Part shown: in pieces, positions 41,547-49,224 of the stretch | Layout of the letters: each line of letters begins with the position of its first letter | Numbering within the stretch: position 1 is the first letter of the stretch | NCBI GenBank assembly: GCA_964196195.1 | Contig: CAXMSE010000042.1 | Coordinates: forward strand, 1 to 52,172 | Reading direction: 5' to 3' | Length of the DNA stretch: 52,172 nucleotides | Source: OFTM10 sp964196195 | GTDB taxonomy: Bacteria > Actinomycetota > Acidimicrobiia > Acidimicrobiales > Aldehydirespiratoraceae | Made by a program: the position numbers and the translations under genes | The notes under the pieces: generated by a model | The model's database searches: none | Told to the model about the DNA's origin: nothing | The model's input: the letters and a program-made list of their open reading frames with translations, nothing else

Positions 41547-42434
41547 GTGACCAACGAAAAGCGTGAACGTCAAAGGGCCAATCGCGAAAGCAGTCGCGTC
41601 GCAGCCGCCCGCGAACAGCAGACGGTGCAGAGTCGGCGTCGATTCATCTATGGGGGCCTGCTTCTGTTGGTTCTCCTGCTCGGAGGCGCGGTTTTTGTCC
41701 TGACCAGCGACGACGACTCCGACACGGCGGGCACAGACACCACAGCTTCCGGCAGCGCCGGATCCGACACCGATACACCGAGCGACTCGGACGCGGCCAC
41801 CGATACCCCCGCCCCGACCGCTACCGAGTGTCCCGCCGCCGACGGTTCGTCTGTTCGCACGATCGACTTCGCCGGTCCCCATCCGGTCTGCATCGATCCC
41901 AGCCAGACCCATGTGGCGGTGTTCGATACGAGCGAGGGCGAGATTCGAGTCGCCCTCGACACCGAGAACACGCCTCTCACGGTCAACAACTTCGTCACCC
42001 TCGCCCGCTGGGGCTACTACGACGACACCACGATCTTTCGCACCGACCCGAGCATCGACATAATCCAGGGCGGATCGCCCCACACCAACTCGCCGTCGGA
42101 TCCGGGCCCCGGCTACACGATCACCGACGAGCCCACCTTCGATCTCGACGCCACCACCGGCCAGGTGATCGGCCCGTACCGTTACGAGCCGGGCCAGTTG
42201 GTCATGGCCCGAAGCGCCGGACCCAACGCCGCGAGTGCACAGTTCTTCTTCACCACCGGCACCAACGCCGCCCTACTCGACGGCCAGGGCTCCTACGTGG
42301 TGTTCGGCGACACCGACGACAGTGGGCTTTCCGTTCTCCAAGAGATCATCGGGCTCCATGCCGCCACCGGAAGCCTCGGTGGCGCGCCGTCTCGCGAGGT
42401 GACGATCAACTCAGTGGTGATCGAGGTCAGCTGA
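41547..42434 (+). CDS. Membrane-anchored cyclophilin-type peptidyl-prolyl isomerase
   Basis: This 295-aa protein has a basic cytoplasmic start, one membrane helix (FIYGGLLLLVLLLGGAVFVL), an Asp/Ser/Thr linker (about 52-95) and an extracytoplasmic cyclophilin domain (about 125-293). Family motifs are VNNFVTLARWGYYDDTTIFR, IIQGGSP, GQLVMARSAGPNAASAQFFF and YVVFGDTDDSGLSVLQEI. It should assist folding of exported proteins. The GTG start has TACCGT 8 nt upstream, the same arrangement as in the paralogue immediately before it. It overlaps the convergent methyltransferase gene by 8 bp at its 3' end. Confidence 0.92.
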   Translation: MTNEKRERQRANRESSRVAAAREQQTVQSRRRFIYGGLLLLVLLLGGAVFVLTSDDDSDTAGTDTTASGSAGSDTDTPSDSDAATDTPAPTATECPAADGSSVRTIDFAGPHPVCIDPSQTHVAVFDTSEGEIRVALDTENTPLTVNNFVTLARWGYYDDTTIFRTDPSIDIIQGGSPHTNSPSDPGPGYTITDEPTFDLDATTGQVIGPYRYEPGQLVMARSAGPNAASAQFFFTTGTNAALLDGQGSYVVFGDTDDSGLSVLQEIIGLHAATGSLGGAPSREVTINSVVIEVS

Positions 42435-42966
42435 TTTCGGCGTCGGGCTCGGTGACCTCAGGCGTGGGGCGCCGGCAGTGGGCCTCCACGAACGGCCTCA
42501 ACGGGGCCGATACCGAGGGCACCTCGAAGCGATGTAGGTCGGTGACGAACAAGCCGTTTCGGCGGATGACATCGGGAACGTCACGATCAAGATGTAGTCC
42601 AATCGCCGATCTCGATAAACGTCCCCCGAGCGCTAGGAGCTGACCGACGCGACCCGTCCGCATGGTCGGTTCCAGAAACAGGATGTGTCCGCCCGGCGCG
42701 AGGCGAGCGATGAGCTCGGAGATGAAGCGGTTGAGGTCGGCTACCAGGGGCGTCCTCACCATCGACACGATCGTGTCGAACTCACCGACCGAGGCCTTGA
42801 GGTCGCCGACTGAATCCAGCCGGGTGACCTCACCTGAGTCTGGATAGCACCCGGTGTGATCGTTCCAACCGCCTAGGTCGAGTATTCGCCCGGTGGCCTT
42901 CGCAGCCAACTCGCGACGCCGGGCCCGCAGGGCCGGGGCGAGTTCGGGCGGAAGCTTGCTGGGCAT
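42427..42966 (-). CDS. SAM-dependent methyltransferase (class I)
   Basis: This 179-aa Rossmann-fold methyltransferase has motif I GRILDLGGWN (26-35), an acidic residue in TRLDSVGDL, a motif in EFDTIVSMVRTPLVADLNRF, and LAPGGHILFLEPTMRTG after the central strand, a typical order for the class. The C-terminus (FVEAHCRRP) is short. TAGCTT lies exactly 6 nt before the ATG, so it is leaderless, and it is divergent from aat with a 39-bp spacer. The substrate is unknown. Confidence 0.87.
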   Translation of the reverse strand: MPSKLPPELAPALRARRRELAAKATGRILDLGGWNDHTGCYPDSGEVTRLDSVGDLKASVGEFDTIVSMVRTPLVADLNRFISELIARLAPGGHILFLEPTMRTGRVGQLLALGGRLSRSAIGLHLDRDVPDVIRRNGLFVTDLHRFEVPSVSAPLRPFVEAHCRRPTPEVTEPDAEIS

Positions 42967-43005
42967 GCAGGCAAGCTACCCGGCTGTCGAACATAGGCTG
43001 ATGTT

Positions 43006-43704
43006 GTGCCGATCGAGCCACCGCAGAGTCCGTGGAACTTCCCGGCTGTCGAAGAAGCCGACGCTTCGGGCCTCGTCGGGGTCGGCGCCGACGACGAACC
43101 AGGCACGATCCTCGCGGCCTACCGGTCGGGGCTGTTTCCAATGCCAGTCGAGCCGGGTGGGCTACTGGGGTGGTGGTCGCCCGATCCGCGCGGCCTGCTC
43201 GAATTGACCGACCTTCATGTCAGCCGCTCCCTGGCCCGGTCGCTAGGCACCTTCGAGTTCAGGGTCAACACCGCTTTCGACGACGTGGTGGCGGGATGCG
43301 CCGACCCGTCCCGACCCCACGGTTGGATCGACGACCGCATCAGGTCCGCCTACCGACGCCTCCACGATCTCGGCTGGTGCCACAGCATCGAAACATGGCG
43401 CGACGGAGAACTCGTGGGAGGGCTGTACGGGATTGCCCTGGGTGGCCTCTTCGCCGCCGAATCCAAGTTCCACCGGGTCACCGATGCTTCGAAGGCGGCG
43501 GTGGTGGCTCTCGTCGAAGGCCTCCGCGACGGCGAACGCCGCCTGGTCGACGTCCAGTGGTCGACGCCACATCTGGCCACCCTCGGCATCGGTGAACATC
43601 CACGCTCGGACTATGTGGCCCGACTGCCCGGCCTGCTCGAAACGCCGCCGTCCGCACTCTTTACCGAGGAAGGCCGTACTATCACGGTCCCTCCGTGGGC
43701 TTGA
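43006..43704 (+). CDS. aat: Leucyl/phenylalanyl-tRNA--protein transferase
   Basis: This 232-aa enzyme attaches Leu or Phe from aminoacyl-tRNA to N-terminal Arg or Lys, marking proteins for ClpAP through the N-end rule. Motifs are GLFPMPVEPGGLLGWWSPDPRG, WRDGELVGGLYGIALGGLFAAES, FHRVTDASKAAVVAL and VDVQWSTPHLATLG. The family more often has FGESMF; here it is FAAESKF. The GTG at 43006 has TAGGCT exactly 6 nt upstream and is leaderless. Confidence 0.94.
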   Translation: MPIEPPQSPWNFPAVEEADASGLVGVGADDEPGTILAAYRSGLFPMPVEPGGLLGWWSPDPRGLLELTDLHVSRSLARSLGTFEFRVNTAFDDVVAGCADPSRPHGWIDDRIRSAYRRLHDLGWCHSIETWRDGELVGGLYGIALGGLFAAESKFHRVTDASKAAVVALVEGLRDGERRLVDVQWSTPHLATLGIGEHPRSDYVARLPGLLETPPSALFTEEGRTITVPPWA

Positions 43705-43736
43705 TTATCGAGCCATATCTACCGATGGAGTCCCCG

Positions 43737-44558
43737 ATGAGTGATAAGCGCATTGACCTTGCAGGCACCCTCGGTATCGCCGGCCTCAGCACCGGACTGC
43801 TGGCGGCGGCGACCGGGCGACGAAAGCTGGCCCTGCTGTCCGCTGGGGCGTCAGCCGGAGCTGCGCTGCTGGCCCAGCGCAGTCGTAGCGACACCAGCCA
43901 CCTCGAAGCACGCGTCGAGTCGATGGACGAGCAGATCCGCCAACTCGAGAGCGCCGTGGCCGCCCAGGTGCAGAGCCGCATGGCCGCCGAAGCGGCGGTG
44001 AAGAGTCTGTCCGAGCAGCTCGTATCGGCCGAAAGGCGGGCCGGGGATTCGTCCCCCACACCGATCGTCATCTCCGCCACGGGCGACCCCAGCGAGGGAC
44101 TCACCGACGCGGCCACCGGCCTGTTCAACCACGAGTACTTCCTGGTCTCCCTCGACAGCCGGATCTCCGCCGCTCGCCGCCACCTCCGCCCGGTTGCCGT
44201 GGGTCTCATCCAAGTGGTCGACGGACGAGAAGGCCCCGAACGGCCCGCCGCCGACCCGATGCTGGTCGCCAACTCTCTGCGCACGACCCTGCGCGAATCC
44301 GATACCGCCACCCGACTCAGCGACGGCCGATTCGGCGTCGTACTCGAGGACACTCCGGAGAACGGCGCGATCTGGACAATGGAGCGGCTCCGCCGCTGCC
44401 TCGCCCAGGAGGACCCAAATCTCACCATGTGGGCGGGCATCGCGTGTTATCCGTCACACGCCTTCGATGTCGGCGCCCTGATCGATCGGGCCGAACTCGC
44501 CCTCGATTCTGCCCAGGACTGGCACCAGGACCGAATCGAAGTCGCCACCGCCGATTAG
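43737..44558 (+). CDS. Degenerate GGDEF-domain protein with coiled coil
   Basis: This 273-aa protein has a hydrophobic Gly/Ala-rich N-terminus (about 9-47, probable membrane association), a coiled coil (about 53-105) and a GGDEF-like domain (about 122-265: DAATGLFNHEYF, then SDTATRLSDGRFGVVLEDT). The catalytic signature GGDEF is replaced by SDGRF (195-199), so diguanylate cyclase activity is unlikely and a receptor or scaffold role is more probable. The ATG at 43737 has GGAG 6 nt upstream. It follows aat by 32 bp and may be co-transcribed with it. Confidence 0.85.
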   Translation: MSDKRIDLAGTLGIAGLSTGLLAAATGRRKLALLSAGASAGAALLAQRSRSDTSHLEARVESMDEQIRQLESAVAAQVQSRMAAEAAVKSLSEQLVSAERRAGDSSPTPIVISATGDPSEGLTDAATGLFNHEYFLVSLDSRISAARRHLRPVAVGLIQVVDGREGPERPAADPMLVANSLRTTLRESDTATRLSDGRFGVVLEDTPENGAIWTMERLRRCLAQEDPNLTMWAGIACYPSHAFDVGALIDRAELALDSAQDWHQDRIEVATAD

Positions 44559-44610
44559 CCCCGAGCGGGGTCGAGCCCCGTTGCATCTCACCAGGCGTAT
44601 CGTGGTGCCT

Positions 44611-44697
44611 GGAGGGATGGCAGAGCGGACGATTGCGTCGGTCTTGAAAACCGTTGGGCCCTCACGGGTCCCGGGGGTTCGAATCCCCCTCCCTCCG
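44611..44697 (+). tRNA. tRNA-Ser(TGA)
   Basis: This is a class II tRNA. The acceptor GGAGGGA pairs with TCCCTCC (44690-44696), with discriminator G44697 and no encoded CCA. The anticodon loop CTTGAAA gives TGA, reading UCA/UCG. TATCGT (44598-44603) is followed by 7 nt and then the first tRNA base, so little or no 5' leader is expected. Confidence 0.95.
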
Positions 44698-44922
44698 CAG
44701 CAGACCCCGGCCCCAGGGCCGGGGTCTCTTTCGTGGGGCTAGATCGGAAGGGAACCGTGTGGAACTGCCCCCTACGCGACCGTGCGCCAGTCGCATCACC
44801 ACCAGGGCCGTGTCGGGCCCGCGCCAGAAGTCGTGCAACTGATGAACGGCCCGGTAGAGGGCCAGCATCTGCTGAGAGTGGAAGGTCTCGCGTAGCGGAT
44901 GCTCGACAGTGACCTGACTCAT
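44662..44922 (-). CDS. Possible small protein, 3' end antisense to tRNA-Ser(TGA)
   Basis: This reading frame encodes up to 86 aa. The first ~45 residues (SQVTVEHPLRETFHSQQMLA, then LYRAVHQLHDFWRGPDTALVV) look like a real helical protein. The last ~30 run antisense through the terminator and into the tRNA, so the true end is probably lost or the gene decayed. Support comes from its upstream region: TTGAC repeats (44943-44978) match those in front of the metalloprotease gene at a similar distance from the start. This is the only content I see between 44732 and 45016. Confidence 0.4.
   Translation of the reverse strand: MSQVTVEHPLRETFHSQQMLALYRAVHQLHDFWRGPDTALVVMRLAHGRVGGSSTRFPSDLAPRKRPRPWGRGLLRREGDSNPRDP
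44702..44731 (+). terminator. Terminator after tRNA-Ser(TGA)
   Basis: This is a perfect 11-bp stem AGACCCCGGCC/GGCCGGGGTCT (44702-44712 with 44717-44727), a 4-nt loop, then CTTT. It starts 5 nt after the tRNA. Confidence 0.88.
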
Positions 44923-44942
44923 TGGTGTCCCCCATTTGTTGA

Positions 44943-44978
44943 CGTCACCTTCTCTGAGCATCGTCAAACGACTGTCAA
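44943..44978 (-). promoter_or_regulatory. TTGAC direct-repeat operator upstream of the small ORF
   Basis: On the minus strand TTGAC occurs at 44978-44974 and 44967-44963, 11 bp apart, with a GTGAC variant at 44947-44943, 20 bp further on. The nearest perfect repeat is 41 bp before the ATG at 44922. Spacing and sequence match the cluster at 45733-45768. Confidence 0.5.
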
Positions 44979-45016
44979 GCCAGCTTCGGCGTCTGTTGCC
45001 AACCGTGCTTTCGGTT

Positions 45017-45688
45017 TCACTGGAAGACGACGGTGACCGCATCGGCCGATCCCTCGACTACCGGCCGGGTGCGGCGGGGCGCTGCTGCTTCGTCGGCCCA
45101 GTGCGAGATGCGGGGTGAAGGGTCTCCGGTGAGCAGTTCGAAGCGGTCGAGATCCTCTTTGTGCTGGTTGGCGGTGATCCGCTGGAGCGGCTTGCTGTCG
45201 AGTCCCCAGGAGACGAGGTAGGCGACCTGCTCGATGGCCCGGGAGGGGTGGGGTGCGTCGTGGTCGTTCCAGTTGGAAAGATTTGCCTGCTCCATGAAGG
45301 TCTGGCGTGTCGACTCGGTCATGTTGTGGTGCTCCCAGGCGTGGGCCAACTCGTGGCGGATCACTGAGGCAACTGAAGTGCAGAAGTCCACCCGATGCTT
45401 GTCGCCGCCCTTGCCGTAGAGGCCGTGGTTTCCCCGGCACGCATCATCGGAGCTGTGGAAGTAGATCCGCAGTTCCGGGAGCGGCATGCCGGCGCTGGCG
45501 AAAGCGGCCTTGGCATCAGCGAGGTCTGCCTCCTGGTTGGTGTCGGCTCCGTAGATCCCGTATGCGTCGAGGGCCTCGACGGTGTCCGCTGTGTCCTGAC
45601 TCTCCGGGTCCGGCTGGGCGGGGGCTGCCGAGGTGGGAGCGGTGGTGAGGAGGATTGAGAAGATGATGAGTGTTGCGAGGGCTTTCAT
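45017..45688 (-). CDS. Secreted zinc metalloprotease-like protein
   Basis: This is a 223-aa exported protein. The signal peptide is about residues 1-21 (ending TSAAPA). A zincin motif, HELAHAWEHH (112-121), supplies two His ligands and the catalytic Glu; Glu153 in AIEQVAYLVSWGL is a plausible third ligand. Cys84 and Cys103 flank the active-site helix and could pair. The C-terminus (about 195-223) is Arg/Ala-rich. No full-length family is recognised, but the fold resembles small SprT/M48-like zincins. Its promoter region carries four TTGAC repeats, suggesting control by a response regulator. Confidence 0.85.
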   Translation of the reverse strand: MKALATLIIFSILLTTAPTSAAPAQPDPESQDTADTVEALDAYGIYGADTNQEADLADAKAAFASAGMPLPELRIYFHSSDDACRGNHGLYGKGGDKHRVDFCTSVASVIRHELAHAWEHHNMTESTRQTFMEQANLSNWNDHDAPHPSRAIEQVAYLVSWGLDSKPLQRITANQHKEDLDRFELLTGDPSPRISHWADEAAAPRRTRPVVEGSADAVTVVFQ

Positions 45689-45732
45689 GGCCCCAACGTG
45701 CGATCACGCCGTCGGGGGATTGATTGAGTCGC

Positions 45733-45768
45733 GTCAACGCCGTGTCAAGAGCGTCAAGAAGATGTCAA
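45733..45768 (-). promoter_or_regulatory. Four TTGAC direct repeats upstream of the metalloprotease gene
   Basis: On the minus strand TTGAC occurs at 45768-45764, 45757-45753, 45748-45744 and 45737-45733. The spacings are 11, 9 and 11 bp, that is two 11-bp pairs offset by 20 bp. Repeats at about one helical turn on the same face are typical of OmpR/PhoB-type response regulators. The last repeat is 45 bp before the start codon at 45688. Confidence 0.6.
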
Positions 45769-45834
45769 GAAGCGCGTGAAATCCCAACGGTGGCGCGGAT
45801 TACCGCACCGACACCCGGCTGGCGGGGACCGGGA

Positions 45835-46167
45835 TTACTGGATCTCGTCGGCCCAGTGTTTGGCCCAGGTTCCGATGTGCTCGAGCAGCTCAAACAGCTC
45901 CGCGCCGAGCGGAGTGAGTGCGAAACCCTCGTCGCCGAGGTCGGCGAGGCCAGTAGCGCGCAATTCCTTCAGTCGTCTGTTGAGCAGTGACGGAGACATG
46001 TCTCCACATCGGGCTTGGAGCTGACGAAACGAGAGAGGGCCATCGTCGAGCTGCCAGATGACGCCCATGGCCCAGGCTCGACCCAGCAGATCGAACAGAG
46101 CCATGACGGGTCGTCCGGTCTCCGAACCGCGAACGGGTCGACCGGGCATGGGAATCGATTGGGCCAT
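45835..46167 (-). CDS. HxlR-family transcriptional regulator
   Basis: This 110-aa winged helix protein shows the HxlR pattern: LLGRAWAMGVIWQL, DGPLSFRQLQARCGDMSPSLLNRRLKELRATGL with the recognition helix, and LTPLGAELFELLEHIGTWAKHW. The family's usual N-terminal Cys is not seen, so thiol sensing is unlikely. TAGCCT lies exactly 6 nt before the ATG (leaderless). An 11-bp-arm palindrome lies immediately upstream, between this gene and the divergent DinB gene, and is the obvious binding site for autoregulation and control of the neighbour. Confidence 0.92.
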   Translation of the reverse strand: MAQSIPMPGRPVRGSETGRPVMALFDLLGRAWAMGVIWQLDDGPLSFRQLQARCGDMSPSLLNRRLKELRATGLADLGDEGFALTPLGAELFELLEHIGTWAKHWADEIQ

Positions 46168-46173
46168 GGGGAG

Positions 46174-46207
46174 AGGCTACCCGAGCGCTACTGATACAGT
46201 AGCGCTC
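46174..46207. promoter_or_regulatory. HxlR operator and divergent promoters
   Basis: A perfect inverted repeat with 11-bp arms (GAGCGCTACTG-ATA-CAGTAGCGCTC, 46183-46207) contains TACT-N5-AGTA, close to the TACT-N7-AGTA sites known for the HxlR member YodB. The plus-strand -10 for the DinB gene (TACAGT, 46195-46200) is inside it. The minus-strand -10 for the regulator (TAGCCT, 46179-46174) is next to it. Binding should affect both promoters. Confidence 0.8.
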
Positions 46208-46237
46208 CTGAATCGGAAGCAACGTTCGGAGTCAGCC

Positions 46238-46765
46238 ATGCGGCTCATCCCACGCCCGAAGCCGGGCGAGTACGCGCCCTACACCATCGAATATTTCGAT
46301 CTCGTTCCCGGCGACGACGTGCTCGGCCACATGTCATCTTGCCTGACGTCGACCGTGGAGTTCTTCGAGGCCTTGCCGGAAGATGTGTTGGCTGAACCTC
46401 ACCTGGAGGGTGAGTGGACGGTCAAGGAGATCCTCCAGCACATCACCGACGACGAACGGATATACGCCTATCGGACGCTCAGGTTCGCCCGGAACGACCC
46501 CACCGAACTTCCGTCCTTCGACCAGGAAATGGTCGCCGCGTACTCAGAAGCGAACACCAGGTCGCTGGACAGTCTGCTCAGCGAGTACGTCACAGTCAGG
46601 AGAGCAACCCTGTCTCTGTTCGACGGCCTTCCCGAAGCCGCCCTCGTGCGGGTCGGCAAGACCAACGACAACCCGATGAGCGTGCGCGCTGCCGCGTTCC
46701 ATATCGCCGGCCACGAACTCCATCACCTCGACAGCATTCGAACGAACTACTCCATCAGTTCTTGA
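46238..46765 (+). CDS. DinB family protein controlled by the divergent HxlR regulator
   Basis: This is a 175-aa four-helix protein of the DinB superfamily. Metal-site His residues are in EWTVKEILQHITDDERIYAYR (middle) and AAFHIAGHELHHLDSIR (C-terminus). The ATG at 46238 follows a GGAG about 8 nt upstream and a leader of about 30 nt from the TACAGT promoter, so, unlike the regulator, it is not leaderless. The divergent arrangement suggests that the HxlR protein controls this gene in response to the compound the enzyme acts on. The substrate is unknown; a thiol-dependent detoxification role is an inference. Confidence 0.88.
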   Translation: MRLIPRPKPGEYAPYTIEYFDLVPGDDVLGHMSSCLTSTVEFFEALPEDVLAEPHLEGEWTVKEILQHITDDERIYAYRTLRFARNDPTELPSFDQEMVAAYSEANTRSLDSLLSEYVTVRRATLSLFDGLPEAALVRVGKTNDNPMSVRAAAFHIAGHELHHLDSIRTNYSISS

Positions 46766-46863
46766 ACGGCAGGATGGGTGAGAATGGGCCGCCGATTCGC
46801 TCTCACCCACCCAGAAACGGGCGAATCCCTCACCCGGAGCTTCACCTCCGAGGAGTGCGCCAC

Positions 46864-49104
46864 CTAGCGGATCGACTCCTGCCCGACGCTCGAGGAGATC
46901 AGGACTCGTTCCCGATCGGCCTCGGGTTCGGGCTCGGGCTCCATCTCGGGAGCCGGTAGACCGGCTTCACCATCGATGTCGATCGTGGGCATCAAGCGGT
47001 CTAGCCACGCAGGAATCCACCAGTTCGCGTCGCCCATGAGCTTCATCGTGGCCGGCACCAGCACCACTCTCACGATGGTGGCATCGACGAAGATGGCCGT
47101 AGCCAGACCGAGACCCATCATCTTGATGACGGGGTCGTCGCCGAGCACGAACCCGAGAAACACCGAGATCATGATCAGCGCCGCCGACGTGATGACGCGG
47201 GCGGTGCTCGCAATGCCGTGGATAACAGAGGTCTCGTTGTCGCCGGTGATCAGGTATTCCTCGCGCACGCGAGAGAGCAGGAACACCTCGTAGTCCATCG
47301 ACAGCCCAAAGAGGATGGCGAACATGAACATGGGCATGAACGGCACAATGGGCACAGTCGACTCCAGGCCGATGAGGCCCTTGCCCCAGCCCCACTGAAA
47401 CACCATCACCAGAACGCCGTAGGCCGCACCAATGCTGAGCAGGTTCATCGAGGCCGCCTTCAGGGGCACGACAACCGAGCGGAACACCAGTGTCAGCAGT
47501 AGGACCGACAGGAGAATCACCGCGGCGATAAATAGGGGCAGGCGGCCGTTCACCCGCTCGCCGATGTCGGCGAAGCTCGCCGTCTGGCCACCGATATGGG
47601 CACGGGCCGGGCTGTCATCGAGCACCGGCGGGAAGACCTCGGCGCGAAGCCGCTTGATGGTGTCGAGGGTGTCGCCGTCTTGAGGTGAGGTGGTCGGGAA
47701 GGCGAGAAGGGTGGCCACACCGGCATCGGTGTTCACCTGTGGTGGTGCCACGCTCGCAACACCCTCGTCGGCCTCGACTGCGGCCGCCAACGGCTCCATC
47801 ACGCTCGGGTCTTCCGATATATCGACTGCGATCACCAGCGGGCCGTTGATGCCGGGGCCGAATCCCTCCGCAACCAGGTCGTAGGCGAGGCGTTCGGTGC
47901 GGCTGTCGGGGAGTGAACCCTCGTCGGGGAAACCGAGACGGAGCCCGAACACCGGAGCAGTGAGCGACAGCAGCAAGACGGTAGAGCCGATCAGGTAGGC
48001 CCACGCGTTCTTCGACACGTGGCGGCCCCAGCGCTCCCAACCCGAATTCTTGACCGGCGCGCCCGGCTCGTAGCCACCCTTTGCCTTTCGCCGATGAGGT
48101 CGGAGGCCGTTGATCCGGTGGCCGGCCAGACCAAGGAACGCGGGAAGCAGGGTGACCGATGCGACCACCATGACCAGCACGATGATCGAAGCAACGACCC
48201 CGAAGGCCGTCATGAACGGAACGCCGGCGAAGCCCAGGCCGAGGATGGCGATGACAACGGTGCCGCCGGCGACCACCACCGCCTGGCCCGCGGTGGCCAC
48301 CGCTCGGCCGACCGATTCTTCAACAGTCATGCCCCTCGCCAGGAACTCGCGGTGGCGGGTCACGAGGAATAGGGCGTAGTCGATACCTACGCCGAGGCCG
48401 ATCATGCTGCTGGCCTGAGGAGCCCAGCTGGGGACGTCTATGAGGTAGGTGACCAGCGACATCGAACTGATGCCCAGGGCGAGGCCGAAGAGAGCGAGGC
48501 CGATCGGGAGACCCATGGCGATGAGAGACCCGAACGCCACCAACAAGATGATGACCGCGGCGATCAGGCCGATCATCTCGCCGATCCCGGTCGCCGGTTC
48601 CTCGAACGCGAAGAACAGATCACCGCTCAGTTCGATCTGTAGCGCTGAGTCTTCCCGAGCCGCGAAAGCGAACTCCTTGAGGTTCTCGAGATCTTCGAGG
48701 CTCAGTTCTTCCAGTATCGGGTACTGGACCCGGATGAGGGCGACTCGGTCATCGGGTGAGATCGAGGGTTCGCCAACGGCCAAAACGTGGGAAAGAGTGG
48801 CAAGCCCTTCCCTGATCTCAGCCAACTCGGCTCGAGCATCCTGGGACTGGGAGAATGTCAACCCATCCTCGAGCGGTGTGGTGACCAACTGAGCGGTGAG
48901 GCCGGCCTGGTCGGCGCCTGCCGTGGTGAGCAGGTCGACCGCTTCTTGGGAATCGAGACCCGGCACGGCGAATGAATCCTCGAGATCACGGCCGAAAATG
49001 CCGGACGCTCCGATCACCGCTATGGCGATCACCAGCCAGCCCCCAATCACGACCCACGGTCGACTGGCGGCAAATCGCCCGAGCCGGTAGAGACCATGCG
49101 ACAT
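46864..49104 (-). CDS. MMPL/RND-family exporter
   Basis: This 746-aa transporter has two related halves, each with a large extracytoplasmic loop and a bundle of membrane helices, about 11-12 in total. The proton-relay Asp residues are in GLGVGIDYALFLVTRHREFLA (first half) and FGLSMDYEVFLLSRVREEYL (second half), the Asp-Tyr pairs typical of MMPL proteins that export lipids in mycobacteria. The C-terminal tail is acidic (PEMEPEPEPEADRERV). The ATG has a GAGGGGG ribosome site about 7 nt upstream. The substrate is probably a lipid or other hydrophobic compound, judged from the family. Confidence 0.95.
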   Translation of the reverse strand: MSHGLYRLGRFAASRPWVVIGGWLVIAIAVIGASGIFGRDLEDSFAVPGLDSQEAVDLLTTAGADQAGLTAQLVTTPLEDGLTFSQSQDARAELAEIREGLATLSHVLAVGEPSISPDDRVALIRVQYPILEELSLEDLENLKEFAFAAREDSALQIELSGDLFFAFEEPATGIGEMIGLIAAVIILLVAFGSLIAMGLPIGLALFGLALGISSMSLVTYLIDVPSWAPQASSMIGLGVGIDYALFLVTRHREFLARGMTVEESVGRAVATAGQAVVVAGGTVVIAILGLGFAGVPFMTAFGVVASIIVLVMVVASVTLLPAFLGLAGHRINGLRPHRRKAKGGYEPGAPVKNSGWERWGRHVSKNAWAYLIGSTVLLLSLTAPVFGLRLGFPDEGSLPDSRTERLAYDLVAEGFGPGINGPLVIAVDISEDPSVMEPLAAAVEADEGVASVAPPQVNTDAGVATLLAFPTTSPQDGDTLDTIKRLRAEVFPPVLDDSPARAHIGGQTASFADIGERVNGRLPLFIAAVILLSVLLLTLVFRSVVVPLKAASMNLLSIGAAYGVLVMVFQWGWGKGLIGLESTVPIVPFMPMFMFAILFGLSMDYEVFLLSRVREEYLITGDNETSVIHGIASTARVITSAALIMISVFLGFVLGDDPVIKMMGLGLATAIFVDATIVRVVLVPATMKLMGDANWWIPAWLDRLMPTIDIDGEAGLPAPEMEPEPEPEADRERVLISSSVGQESIR

Positions 49105-49224
49105 CTTTGTTCCCCCTCGACGATCCCGATCAACCGCCCCGACGAGGAGGCGTTATACCAGCAACCAGGACCGTACGAGGGCCAGTGTGTCGCACGACAC
49201 ACCATCAGTTCCATCAGCACCCAG

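Noticed and set aside
44588..44935. A minus-strand frame of 115 codons across tRNA-Ser(TGA)
   Set aside because: It runs through the whole tRNA and terminator and looks like the common misannotation of antisense tRNA sequence.
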